DNA from: Niallia taxi
Lineage (GTDB): Bacteria; Bacillota; Bacilli; Bacillales; Cytobacillaceae
Assembly (NCBI RefSeq): GCF_004005475.1
Contig: NZ_RZTZ01000012.1
Coordinates: 83,087-147,086, forward strand
DNA: 64,000 bases
Reading direction: 5' to 3'
The position numbers and the translations under genes were made by a program. Shown in pieces: positions 25,446-33,392 of this stretch. The notes below the pieces were generated by a model. That model was not told where the DNA came from. It ran no database searches and worked only from the letters and a program-made list of their open reading frames with translations. How positions within the stretch are numbered: position 1 is the first letter of the stretch; each line of letters starts with the position of its first letter.

Positions 25446-26515
25446 AGGGACTAATAAGAGGTTTGGCAGCAGCCCTTATCTTATCAGCTGTACTTATGTT
25501 AGTTGTTCACCAAGTAAACAGCAGCAGAGGTTATGCAGGCGGCAATACGTTAACTGTCTACAACTGGGGAGATTACATTGATGCCGACCTTATTGATAAG
25601 TTTGAAAAAGAAACAGGGATAAAGGTAATTTATGAAACCTTTGACTCTAATGAAGCAATGATGACAAAGATAGAACAAGGTGGCACAAACTATGATGTTG
25701 CCATTCCATCTGAATACATGATTGATAAGATGAAGGAGGAGGATCTCCTGCTTCCAATCGATCATTCAAAAATACCAAACCTTAAAAACATCGACGATAG
25801 ATATTTAAATCTTTCGTTTGACCCAGAAAATAAATATTCCATTCCTTATTTTTGGGGAACGGTAGGAATTGTTTATAATCCAAAAATGCTTGGAGGAAAA
25901 AAGATAACCTCTTGGAATGATTTATGGGATAGTGATTTGAAAAATCAAATTATGCTTATCGATGGGGCAAGGGAAATTATGGGGATGAGTCTAAATAGCT
26001 TACATTATTCTCTTAATGATAAAGATCATGACCATTTAAGAGAAGCAAAAGAGAAGCTTGATACTTTGACGCCTAATGTCAAAGCAATCGTCGGAGACGA
26101 AATCCGGATGCTGATTGAAAATGAAGAAGCCGCCATTGGTGTATTATGGTCAGGCATGGCTGCAGAAGTCATGTGGGAAAATGAAGATGTAGAATATGTC
26201 GTTCCAGAGGAAGGCTCTAATCTTTGGTTTGATAATATGGTTATCCCGAAAACAGCGAAAAATATTGATGGAGCACATAAGTTTATAAACTTTATGCTTG
26301 ATGCAAAAAACGCCGCGCAAAATACAGAGTATGTTGGTTATTCAACACCGAATAAGGCAGCAATGAAATATTTACCTGAAGAAATTATCGGTGATAAACG
26401 CTTTTACTTGGATGAGGATATGACCTCTAAACTCGAAGTGTATGAAAACCTTGGGCAGCGTTCGCTTGCAGAGTATAATGATTTGTTCCTTGAATTTAAA
26501 ATGCATCGGAAATAA
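25442..26515 (+). CDS. potD: Spermidine/putrescine-binding protein
   Basis: A 357-residue extracellular binding protein. After an N-terminal hydrophobic segment (about 5-25) it carries the family motifs LTVYNWGDYID, VAIPSEYMIDKM and YFWGTVGIVYNP, then PEEGSNLWFDNMVIPK in the ligand pocket. It delivers polyamines to PotABC. No cysteine occurs in the signal region, so unlike many Gram-positive binding proteins it is probably not a lipoprotein and is held by its uncleaved helix. Last gene of the operon, followed by a terminator. Confidence 0.93.
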   Translation: MKGLIRGLAAALILSAVLMLVVHQVNSSRGYAGGNTLTVYNWGDYIDADLIDKFEKETGIKVIYETFDSNEAMMTKIEQGGTNYDVAIPSEYMIDKMKEEDLLLPIDHSKIPNLKNIDDRYLNLSFDPENKYSIPYFWGTVGIVYNPKMLGGKKITSWNDLWDSDLKNQIMLIDGAREIMGMSLNSLHYSLNDKDHDHLREAKEKLDTLTPNVKAIVGDEIRMLIENEEAAIGVLWSGMAAEVMWENEDVEYVVPEEGSNLWFDNMVIPKTAKNIDGAHKFINFMLDAKNAAQNTEYVGYSTPNKAAMKYLPEEIIGDKRFYLDEDMTSKLEVYENLGQRSLAEYNDLFLEFKMHRK

Positions 26516-26520
26516 TGAAT

Positions 26521-26554
26521 GTCGACTTAGCTATAATGCTGAGTCGACTTTTTT
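26521..26554 (+). terminator. Terminator of the pot operon
   Basis: GTCGACTTAGC pairs with GCTGAGTCGAC (one G-U) around TATAAT, then T6. Confidence 0.93.
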
Positions 26555-26621
26555 GTTGTTGTTTAATCTGTGGATGAAGTCAGGCTAAGAAGAAAATACT
26601 AAGAAAAAAAGAGGTGTGCTT

Positions 26622-27401
26622 ATGGGAAAATCCTTTATTCTATGTTGCTTGCTTACGTTTACCTGTTTGCCTGTATATGCTGCAAAAGAGGAGAATCAGG
26701 TGAAAAAAGAGCTTGCGATTGTTATTGATGACTTCGGAAACAACATGAGAGGGACAAAGGAAATGTTAAATTTGCCTGTGCCTATCACCGTTGCGATTAT
26801 GCCTTTTATGTCCACAAGCAGAGAGGATGCCATCCAAGCACATAAAAAGGGGCATGAGGTAATAGTTCATATGCCGCTCGAGCCAAAGCACGGCAAAAAA
26901 AGCTGGCTTGGTCCCGGAGCTATTACAACAAATTTAAGTGATGAAGAAATCAGAAAAAGAGTGTCATCAGCAATTGATAATATTCCTTATGCAGTGGGAA
27001 TGAATCATCATATGGGTTCGAAGGCTACTGAAGATGAAAGAGTTATGAGGATTATTTTAGAGGAATGTAAAAAGCATGATCTATTTTATTTGGATAGTAA
27101 AACGACAGGGAAAAGTGTTGTGAAAAAACTGGCAGAGGAATTGCAGGTTCCCTATTTAGAGAACAATATGTTTTTTGATCATATATATTCCAACCAGCAT
27201 ATCCAGAAGCAGGCAACCAAGCTTGTAGAAAATCTTAATAAAAGAGGGGAATATATCGCGATAGGCCATGTTGGCATATCAGGTCCTGCGGTTGTTACGG
27301 TGTTAAAACAATATATCCCTGTCTATCAAAAGGACGCGGATATAGTACCATTATCCACATTGGTGGACGGCTATGAACTGCTTGATACAGATTTGCCGTA
27401 A
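26622..27401 (+). CDS. Divergent polysaccharide deacetylase (YibQ/DUF610 family)
   Basis: A 259-residue secreted or membrane-tethered protein: signal peptide about 1-20, then a (beta/alpha)7 NodB-like barrel with AIVIDDFGNNMRGT (the D-D metal motif), IVHMPLEP and GMNHHMGSKAT. The family is related to chitin/peptidoglycan deacetylases but its activity is poorly known. ATG at 26622 is 5 bases after AGAGGTG; a GTG 6 bases upstream lies inside that site. Confidence 0.85.
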   Translation: MGKSFILCCLLTFTCLPVYAAKEENQVKKELAIVIDDFGNNMRGTKEMLNLPVPITVAIMPFMSTSREDAIQAHKKGHEVIVHMPLEPKHGKKSWLGPGAITTNLSDEEIRKRVSSAIDNIPYAVGMNHHMGSKATEDERVMRIILEECKKHDLFYLDSKTTGKSVVKKLAEELQVPYLENNMFFDHIYSNQHIQKQATKLVENLNKRGEYIAIGHVGISGPAVVTVLKQYIPVYQKDADIVPLSTLVDGYELLDTDLP

Positions 27402-27420
27402 AGATATGTTAAAGCAGCGG

Positions 27421-27470
27421 GCAGTTATCATTACGCTATGCCTCAGACAGCATATTACGCTGATATCTGC
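27421..27470. repeat. 50-base imperfect palindrome with an internal direct repeat
   Basis: Arms 27421-27441 and 27450-27470 pair at GCAGTTATCA against TGATATCTGC (one mismatch) and TATGC against GCATA. Both arms carry TTACGC in the middle, so the same hexamer is repeated directly and forms a symmetric internal loop. The loop is CTCAGACA. No T run follows. It lies between the ends of two convergent genes. Confidence 0.5.
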
Positions 27471-27491
27471 ACCGTTTCATTAAGCATATAC

Positions 27492-27509
27492 TATGAAATT
27501 GGTTTCATA
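27492..27509. other. Small perfect palindrome in the convergent intergenic region
   Basis: TATGAAA and TTTCATA flank TTGG. There is no T tract; its role is unknown. Confidence 0.35.
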
Positions 27510-27548
27510 TCAATAAATAATGATCAAAAAATGCAGTTATTCTGATAA

Positions 27549-27584
27549 TAAAAAAACTCCGCCATATATATGCGGAGTTTTCTT
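27549..27584. terminator. Terminator between convergent genes
   Basis: AACTCCGC pairs with GCGGAGTT around 9 bases, with A-rich and T-rich flanks. It serves mainly the minus-strand channel-like gene. Confidence 0.85.
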
Positions 27585-27600
27585 TATGAGAGAGAAATGG

Positions 27601-29115
27601 TTAGATGCTGCTGTTACCATCGTTTTTATTGATTTTAGATTCATCCATTTTTGCATCTAACTTCCCTAGTCTTTTTGCTGCGAAATCTTTACCTCCAAGA
27701 CCAAATGCTAGTCCGAAGGCAAGTGCCAATCCACCAAGGATAAGAACAAAGGCAGATGTGACGATAGAAGATGCAACCCCTAATTGGTCTAAAGCCATAA
27801 AGATTGTTATCGCAATAATAGCGTATTTTGCAACAGAAGGCAGAAGTCTGAACGCTGGTCCGTGAAGCAAGCCGCCAAGTGTGTTTTTGACAAGTACTCC
27901 TAGCCATAAGCCAACACCAATAATCACAACAGCTGCAATGACTTGTGGCAAGTATGCTACTACAGCAGTCGATAATGTTACTAAGAATTCAAGGCCGAGC
28001 AGATTTAATGCTTGGACTGCTAATAAAAAGACAACTAATATTTGAGCGATTGAGCCGATAAGGTTGGCAATGCTTGTTGTAGGAGCGATTCCCATTTTGT
28101 GAACATAGTTGTCAAGACCTAGGCCTGATAGCAATGATGTAACCATTTGTTTAATCCATTTACCAATCCAAACACCTAGAAGGACAAGGAAAATGGCAAT
28201 TGCTATATTTGGGATCATTGTTAAAATATCATTTAGCATATTAATTGCCGGTTGTGAGATTCCTTCAATATCTAGTTTTTCCAACGCAGAAATAACGACA
28301 GGAATCATGATGAAAATGAAAATCACATTCCCAATAATAGAAGCAAGCGATGTATTTTCAAATAACTTCGTCAATCCGAAGCGGTTCGCCAATGATTCTA
28401 AACCAATGCTCTGTAAGAAGCTTGTAACAATTGTGCGAACAATCTTTGCTGCAAACCAGCCGACTAAAATGATTACTGCTGCTGCAAGAAGCTTAGGCAA
28501 GAACGCTAGTATGTTTTGAAGCATATTAGCAAACGGCTCAGAAACTCCATATAGGTTAAGAGCACCTAATACTGCAGGCAAGAAAAGAAGCAGCACAAGG
28601 TAAAAAGCAATATTAGCTACCTTGTCCATTAAGTTAGGCTGTTGTTGATTATTATCTAATAATTTCCATTTATTTAGCTTTTCATGTACTTTCAATGTAT
28701 TGCCTGATTTTTTGATTAAGAATTTTAAGCCTGAAGCGACTAGCCATGCAACCAATAAAATAATGGCAGCTTTTAAGATATTTGGGATTGCCCCAAAAAT
28801 AGATGAAAGCATGGATACTAGTGGTGATGTGATGACAGTAAGATTCAGGATGTTAAAGAATAAACTGAATACATATACGAGTAAAATAAAGTAGATAATC
28901 TTACTGATTATTTTTTCGGAAGAGTATTTCCTTGATGCTCCTTCAGGAAATATTTTGTCATCTAATTTTGATTTCTGAAGTCCTTTATAAATTGCTTTTT
29001 CAATAATTTTCGCGATAATCCAACCGAGGATTAATACGACTACTGCCAAAAGAAAATCTGGCAATCTGTCTAAATAGTTGTTCCATCCATTCCAATTTCC
29101 ACTGTTATTTATCAT
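27601..29115 (-). CDS. Mechanosensitive-channel-like membrane protein with repeated TM helices
   Basis: A 504-residue integral membrane protein. It contains at least five copies of the conserved TM-helix unit seen in small-conductance channel relatives: a proline, a hydrophobic stretch and a GW- or GxW-type turn (LPDFLLAVVVLILGW, IPNILKAAIILLVAW, LPKLLAAAVIILVGW, IPNIAIAIFLVLLGVW, LPQVIAAVVIIGVG). A final Gly/Ala-rich helix ending AFGLGGKDFAAK resembles the MscS pore helix. The cytoplasmic MscS beta domain is missing. It probably acts in osmotic or ion homeostasis; the K+ gating gene next to it fits. Conductance is inferred. Confidence 0.8.
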   Translation of the reverse strand: MINNSGNWNGWNNYLDRLPDFLLAVVVLILGWIIAKIIEKAIYKGLQKSKLDDKIFPEGASRKYSSEKIISKIIYFILLVYVFSLFFNILNLTVITSPLVSMLSSIFGAIPNILKAAIILLVAWLVASGLKFLIKKSGNTLKVHEKLNKWKLLDNNQQQPNLMDKVANIAFYLVLLLFLPAVLGALNLYGVSEPFANMLQNILAFLPKLLAAAVIILVGWFAAKIVRTIVTSFLQSIGLESLANRFGLTKLFENTSLASIIGNVIFIFIMIPVVISALEKLDIEGISQPAINMLNDILTMIPNIAIAIFLVLLGVWIGKWIKQMVTSLLSGLGLDNYVHKMGIAPTTSIANLIGSIAQILVVFLLAVQALNLLGLEFLVTLSTAVVAYLPQVIAAVVIIGVGLWLGVLVKNTLGGLLHGPAFRLLPSVAKYAIIAITIFMALDQLGVASSIVTSAFVLILGGLALAFGLAFGLGGKDFAAKRLGKLDAKMDESKINKNDGNSSI

Positions 29116-29252
29116 ATTATTCCTCCTTGTCTTGACTTATTGTCCTTATTACCCGTCAAGAAAAAGAATAAACGCAAAAATTTTTATGTTGGAATAGAGG
29201 TTGAGGTGAAATATAGGAGCATATCAGTGTCTTGCTGAATATTTTTCACCAT

Positions 29253-29288
29253 AAAAAAAAACGGAGATTCTCCGCATAGTTCTCCGTT
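29253..29288 (-). terminator. Terminator after the Ktr gene
   Basis: ACGGAGA and TCTCCGT form the stem on the minus strand, and A9 on the plus strand gives its U tract. Confidence 0.8.
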
Positions 29289-29944
29289 TATAGTCCATCC
29301 TTTTCAAATTGATAAATATCTTCATTACTACCGATGACAATCAGTGTATCGCCTTTTAAAATCTTCTCCTCAGCAGCAGGAGAGACGATTGTATCCCCTT
29401 TTCGCTGGATTCCAATAATGGTACAGCCGTAATTTGCCCGGATATTCAATTCAAGAAGTGATCGCTGATGCACTTTGTCTGAGGCTGCCAGCTCCACAAT
29501 ACCGTGTTTCTCCGATAACTCAATATAATCAATCATTTTTTCTGATATTACATGATGGGCAATCCTTTTTGCCATATCCCGTTCTGGATGAATAACCTTG
29601 TCTGCACCAATTTTCTCTAACACTCTTTTATGGTAGACATCGGCGGCCTTTACCCATACCTGCTTCATTCCCATTTCTTTCAAAATAAGTGTTGTAAGCA
29701 CACTTGACTCAATATCGTCACCTAATGCCACAAAGGCATGATCCATGTTGCGGATACCAAGCTGTGTGAGTGTGGCTTCACTCATGGTGTTGACTTGTAC
29801 ACAGTGTGTTGCAAACGGTCGGTATTTTTCGACTCTTTCCAAAGATTGGTCTATTGCCAACACCTCTGTACCCGCATCAAAAAATTCCTTGACGAGACTT
29901 CCGCCGAAATTGCCGAGACCGATAACTACAAATTGTTTTTTCAC
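29288..29944 (-). CDS. Ktr-type K+ channel gating subunit (RCK domain)
   Basis: A 218-residue cytoplasmic regulator. The RCK_N Rossmann domain starts FVVIGLGNFGGSLVKEF with the acidic end of strand 2 (AIDQ), and the RCK_C domain (about 140-218) contains ANYGCTIIGIQRKGD. Both KtrA and KtrC of B. subtilis match well; the block HPERDMAKRIAHHVIS is nearer KtrC as I recall. It forms an octameric ring that opens the KtrB/KtrD K+ translocator upon binding ATP, and such proteins also bind c-di-AMP. No translocator gene lies in this window. Confidence 0.93.
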   Translation of the reverse strand: MKKQFVVIGLGNFGGSLVKEFFDAGTEVLAIDQSLERVEKYRPFATHCVQVNTMSEATLTQLGIRNMDHAFVALGDDIESSVLTTLILKEMGMKQVWVKAADVYHKRVLEKIGADKVIHPERDMAKRIAHHVISEKMIDYIELSEKHGIVELAASDKVHQRSLLELNIRANYGCTIIGIQRKGDTIVSPAAEEKILKGDTLIVIGSNEDIYQFEKDGL

Positions 29945-30079
29945 AAAGGTTCCTCCACGGTTCGAGATTTATGGATTTAATTCTAACACAATGTTATATC
30001 TTTCCAAAATTAAGGACAGGAAGTTAGAAATTCCTGCATTTATGGGTATAGGGTAAAAAAAAGGAGGGTTTATCTCGAT

Positions 30080-30982
30080 ATGAAATACAAAAATGCCCTT
30101 TTTATCTATAATGGAAATGCAGGGAAAAAGGAAATAGACGTACAGCTTCAAAGCTGTTTGCATGTGTTTGCGAAGGAAATTGATCATTTGCAGGTATTTA
30201 AGACAAAAGGACCGAATCATGCTGCTGAGATTTGCGAGAAATATGGAGAACAGACAGAACTTGTTATTGTTCTTGGCGGAGATGGAACCATCCATGAATG
30301 TGTCAACGGTTTAGCTGGCTTACAAAAAAGGCCGGTGCTAGCCATCCTTCCAGGAGGGACATGCAATGATTTCAGTCGTACATTAAATATACAGCAAAAT
30401 CTGCAAAGGGCTGCTGAAGAGTTAGTTTTATACGGAGTCGAGGAGCCTGTAGATATTATTCAGACAGACTCTGCTTTTTTCCTGAATTTTTGGGGGATAG
30501 GTCTTGTAGCTGAAACATCAAACAATATTAGAGAAGAAGAAAAAAACATCCTTGGCAGGGCCAGCTATTTACTGAGTGCCATCAGAACTATTCAAAATAC
30601 CGAGCCGAAAGAGCTTGTCATGAATATAGATGGAAAGGAAATAAGAGAAAAGGCTGTTTTGGCAATGGTTGTGAACGGCAAGTATATTGGTGGAAAACAA
30701 CTTCCATTTTCAACAATATCCTATAACGACGGTTTAGTAGATGTCTTTATTGTTAAAAATACCAATCTTCATTTGTTAAAGGAGCTTAATGATCTCCGTA
30801 AAATAGATTTTGAAACGGATGAAGAGCTTAAAGAAGAAGTACTGTATATGAGTGGAAAACATATTAAAATAAGCTCTGAACATTTTGTAGATGTCGATAT
30901 GGATGGAGAGGTATACACAAAAACACCAAGCGAGCTGAAGGTGCTCCCGAGTCATATAAAAATGCTTCGACCTGATTTTTAA
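30080..30982 (+). CDS. Diacylglycerol/lipid kinase family protein (YegS/BmrU type)
   Basis: A 300-residue cytoplasmic or membrane-peripheral lipid kinase. It has the N-terminal NxxxGK-like phosphate loop (NGNAGKKE), the catalytic nucleotide motif LGGDGTIHE (GGDGT) near residue 73 and PGGTCNDFSRTL. The C-terminal beta-sandwich ends VDVDMDGE. Members phosphorylate diacylglycerol or other lipids; which of the DgkB, YtlR or BmrU subgroups it belongs to is not clear. An AAAAGGAGGG site precedes the ATG by 13 bases. It is divergent from the Ktr gene. Confidence 0.88.
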   Translation: MKYKNALFIYNGNAGKKEIDVQLQSCLHVFAKEIDHLQVFKTKGPNHAAEICEKYGEQTELVIVLGGDGTIHECVNGLAGLQKRPVLAILPGGTCNDFSRTLNIQQNLQRAAEELVLYGVEEPVDIIQTDSAFFLNFWGIGLVAETSNNIREEEKNILGRASYLLSAIRTIQNTEPKELVMNIDGKEIREKAVLAMVVNGKYIGGKQLPFSTISYNDGLVDVFIVKNTNLHLLKELNDLRKIDFETDEELKEEVLYMSGKHIKISSEHFVDVDMDGEVYTKTPSELKVLPSHIKMLRPDF

Positions 30983-30988
30983 TAAATG

Positions 30989-31021
30989 AAATAAGGCATC
31001 CTTTAATGGATGCCTTATTTC
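30989..31021. terminator. Bidirectional terminator
   Basis: AAATAAGGCATCC pairs exactly with GGATGCCTTATTT around TTTAAT, between convergent genes. Confidence 0.85.
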
Positions 31022-31043
31022 TTATTCGTTAGAAGCCTACTTT

Positions 31044-31496
31044 TTATTCTGATAAGTATGCTGTTAACATCCATAGATGTTTTTCGATTTTTTCTGTCAA
31101 TCCAATTGCAATGTCATGTGTTACTGTATCTCCAAGCTCGTCTGCGTGCTCAGCTAAAGATCTTAGTTGTGTATTGATTTGGCTATAATCTTCTACAAGA
31201 GATCTCACCATTTCAGTTGCAGATAATTTTTCCGTACTTTCTGCCAGTGTCGAAGTCTCCGAAAATTCTTTCAAAGTAGAAACAGGTTTTCCGCCAATAG
31301 CAAGTAAGCGTTCAGCAATTTCATCCACTACATCTGCTGCCTCATCGTAAAGCTCCTCAAATTTCTCATGTAATGTAAAGAAGAAAGGTCCTTTAACATA
31401 CCAATGATGCTGATGAAGTTTTGTGTAAAGTACGCTCCAGTTTGCTACTTGTACATTCAATTCTTTTTGTAATTCAACTTTAGTTTGTAATCCCAT
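31044..31496 (-). CDS. dps: Dps family DNA-protecting ferritin-like protein
   Basis: A 150-residue four-helix-bundle protein that forms a 12-mer, oxidises and stores iron, and protects DNA from peroxide. The ferroxidase site residues are in HQHHWYVKGPFFFTLHEKF and EELYDEAADVVDEIAERL. It resembles Dps and MrgA of B. subtilis. A PerR-type box and a good SigA promoter lie upstream, so peroxide-inducible expression is expected. The ribosome binding site is GGGAG. Confidence 0.93.
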   Translation of the reverse strand: MGLQTKVELQKELNVQVANWSVLYTKLHQHHWYVKGPFFFTLHEKFEELYDEAADVVDEIAERLLAIGGKPVSTLKEFSETSTLAESTEKLSATEMVRSLVEDYSQINTQLRSLAEHADELGDTVTHDIAIGLTEKIEKHLWMLTAYLSE

Positions 31497-31529
31497 TATT
31501 ATTAGCTCCCTTCGGTTGTTTGTATTTTA

Positions 31530-31579
31530 ATTATAACAAGTTTTAATTTAAAATCAATACTTATTTATAATTATTTTAA
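31530..31579 (-). promoter_or_regulatory. dps promoter with PerR box
   Basis: On the minus strand, TTGATT (31557-31552), a 16-base spacer and TATAAT (31535-31530) form the promoter. Just upstream, TTATAATTATTTTAA (plus-strand 31565-31579) matches the PerR consensus TTATAATNATTATAA at 13 of 14 defined positions. Confidence 0.75.
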
Positions 31580-31971
31580 TTTAGTTTTTATTTTAATTTA
31601 TTAATAATTATTTCTACTTCTATCATATACAGGAAAGTTATGGAAGACTAGTAAGTAGCTCAAATGTTCATAAATCTTTCAAATATCTTCGTTATTTTCT
31701 GCAACTGTTAAAAAACTATACCCTGATAACAGTCGTACTTAAACAATCAAAAAAGAGGAAGAGACAAAACAAAAGATAACCTTTCTAAACACGAATAATA
31801 AAATTACATCTAAATTTGAAGCATGTGACTATATAATTAGTTCGTTTCATTTCGTCCTCGCGCTTTCCGCGGGGTCTAGCCTTTCTTCCATATCCCTTAG
31901 TAGTCGAGTGTACTCCGCTCCATTCCACTAAGCTTTTTTAATTATAGTATTACAACTAAAAACGTAAAAAA
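31580..31971. other. Intergenic region between dps and rodA
   Basis: AT-rich sequence without a supported gene. It contains a second, weaker AATAATTATT-like palindrome near 31600 and, at 31840-31931, a fragment of a dispersed repeat listed separately. Confidence 0.5.
31840..31931. repeat. Remnant of a common Bacillaceae intergenic repeat
   Basis: The GC-rich island reads GCGCTTTCCGCGGGGTCTAG, then TAGTCGAGTGTACTCCGCTC. In reverse this is GAGCGGAGTACACTCGACTA followed by AGACCCCGCGGAAAGCGC. I recall these two outer blocks from a dispersed intergenic repeat of many Bacillaceae whose GC-rich centre lies between them. Here the centre seems lost. Composition is unlike the AT-rich flanks. Confidence 0.5.
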
Positions 31972-32016
31972 AAAACCGAGTTATTTAATCGACGGTTGAT
32001 TAAATAACTCGGTTTT
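31972..32016 (-). terminator. Long 19-bp terminator hairpin
   Basis: AAAACCGAGTTATTTAATC (31972-31990) is the exact inverted copy of 31998-32016, with a 7-base loop. The A-run before it supplies the U tract on the minus strand. Confidence 0.9.
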
Positions 32017-32051
32017 GATGCATACTCCATTATTTATGACCAAACCTCTTA

Positions 32052-33212
32052 TTAAACAGCAAGACGGGAAGAAAACATATAAGTACGATGATGATAACGA
32101 ATGCTGAAGATGAGTCCCATTGCCATCATGTTTGTCATTAATGAGCTACCTCCATAACTGATAAAAGGTAATGGAATTCCTGTAATGGGAAGAAGCTGTA
32201 TTGTCATTCCAACGTTTTCAAACACATGGAAAGCTATCATGCTGATAACACCTACACAAATATAAATGCTATAAGGGTCATTGGATATAAAGGCAGTTCG
32301 AGTCAAATGATAGATGAGAAGGAAATAAAGAATAATAATAAGGCTTCCGCCAATAAAGCCGTATTCCTCCCCGATAATGGTGAATACAAAATCGGTATGT
32401 CTTTCAGGTATATAAACTTCGATATTACCAAGACCTTTTCCAGAAATAAGGCCTGACCCAATTGCCTGCAGGGACCAAACGAGTTGAAGGCCTGAATCCC
32501 CAGATTCAACAGGATCGAGCCATGAATCAATTCGTTTAAATTGATAGTCTTCGATGTGCAAATATTTAAGCAGGAAGTCTCTGCCGTATATGGCTAAATA
32601 TAAAATAAGGGATCCAAGTGAGAGGGCAGTTCCGTATATTGGGATGATAATTTTCCAAGTGATTCCTGATACAAGGATCATTCCTGCAAGAATTGCCATA
32701 AGTACTAAAGTAGTTCCTAAATCCTGAACAATAACAAGGGCAATTGGAATTCCTCCAGCTAATGCCATTTTGCACAAAAGGATAAAGTCTGTTTTGAATG
32801 TTGTGTAGATTGTCTTTTCATGGTGGTCATGCATTACCTTTGACAAAGCCATAATAGTAAATACCTTCATATACTCTGATGGCTGGATACTGCCGATACC
32901 TGGGATTACATACCAGCTTTGAGCGCCATTTCTTTGTGGTGTAAAATCAGTAATTGGGGCAAATACAAGTCCGACAAGAAGTGCGATACCTACCCCATAA
33001 AAAATCCAAGTCAGTTTTCTAAATTGTTCATTGTCAAAGTATGTGAGAACAGCGATGGCGATAGCTCCAATTCCATACCACATAAGCTGTGTAGGTAAGT
33101 ATGCTTTGTTGGCACTATAAATGGATACACAGCTTGTCAAACAAAAGAGCATGATTAGCAGACATAGGGTCCAATCGAATCTATCTGAAAATTGGTTACT
33201 TCTTCCTCGCAT
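32052..33212 (-). CDS. rodA: SEDS-family peptidoglycan polymerase (RodA/FtsW type)
   Basis: A 386-residue membrane protein with about ten helices. SEDS signatures are present: NGAQSWYVIPGIGSIQPSEYMK, the extracellular loop with PERHTDFVFTIIGEEYGFIGG and the final PFISYGGSSLMTNM. It polymerises lipid II into glycan strands with a class B PBP partner, for side-wall synthesis if RodA. RodA is preferred over FtsW/SpoVE from the lone context and overall likeness to YwcF, but Bacillaceae carry several paralogs. Confidence 0.88.
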   Translation of the reverse strand: MRGRSNQFSDRFDWTLCLLIMLFCLTSCVSIYSANKAYLPTQLMWYGIGAIAIAVLTYFDNEQFRKLTWIFYGVGIALLVGLVFAPITDFTPQRNGAQSWYVIPGIGSIQPSEYMKVFTIMALSKVMHDHHEKTIYTTFKTDFILLCKMALAGGIPIALVIVQDLGTTLVLMAILAGMILVSGITWKIIIPIYGTALSLGSLILYLAIYGRDFLLKYLHIEDYQFKRIDSWLDPVESGDSGLQLVWSLQAIGSGLISGKGLGNIEVYIPERHTDFVFTIIGEEYGFIGGSLIIILYFLLIYHLTRTAFISNDPYSIYICVGVISMIAFHVFENVGMTIQLLPITGIPLPFISYGGSSLMTNMMAMGLIFSIRYHHRTYMFSSRLAV

Positions 33213-33340
33213 AAGATAACTCCTTATATAACTAAAAAATGAAGTGCTATTACTTAGACGGATAGTTTTGAAAAATAGTTTCCATTTTTTGATAATATCG
33301 AAAAGATTTTAAACTTTACTTAAGTGGAAAGGAAAAAAGA

Positions 33341-33388
33341 AAAACGCTGCATTAGAACAAGTTCATTGAATTCTAATACAACGTTTTT
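33341..33388 (-). terminator. Terminator after mgtE
   Basis: An imperfect stem (AACG..TTAGAA with TTCTAA..CGTT) with plus-strand A-runs on the left as its minus-strand U tract. Confidence 0.7.
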
Positions 33389-33392
33389 GTGT

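Noticed and set aside
30023..30049. Possible SigB promoter (GTTAGA-15-GGGTAT) before the lipid kinase
   Set aside because: Only the -10 matches well; the -35 is poor compared with the exact site ahead of rsbV.
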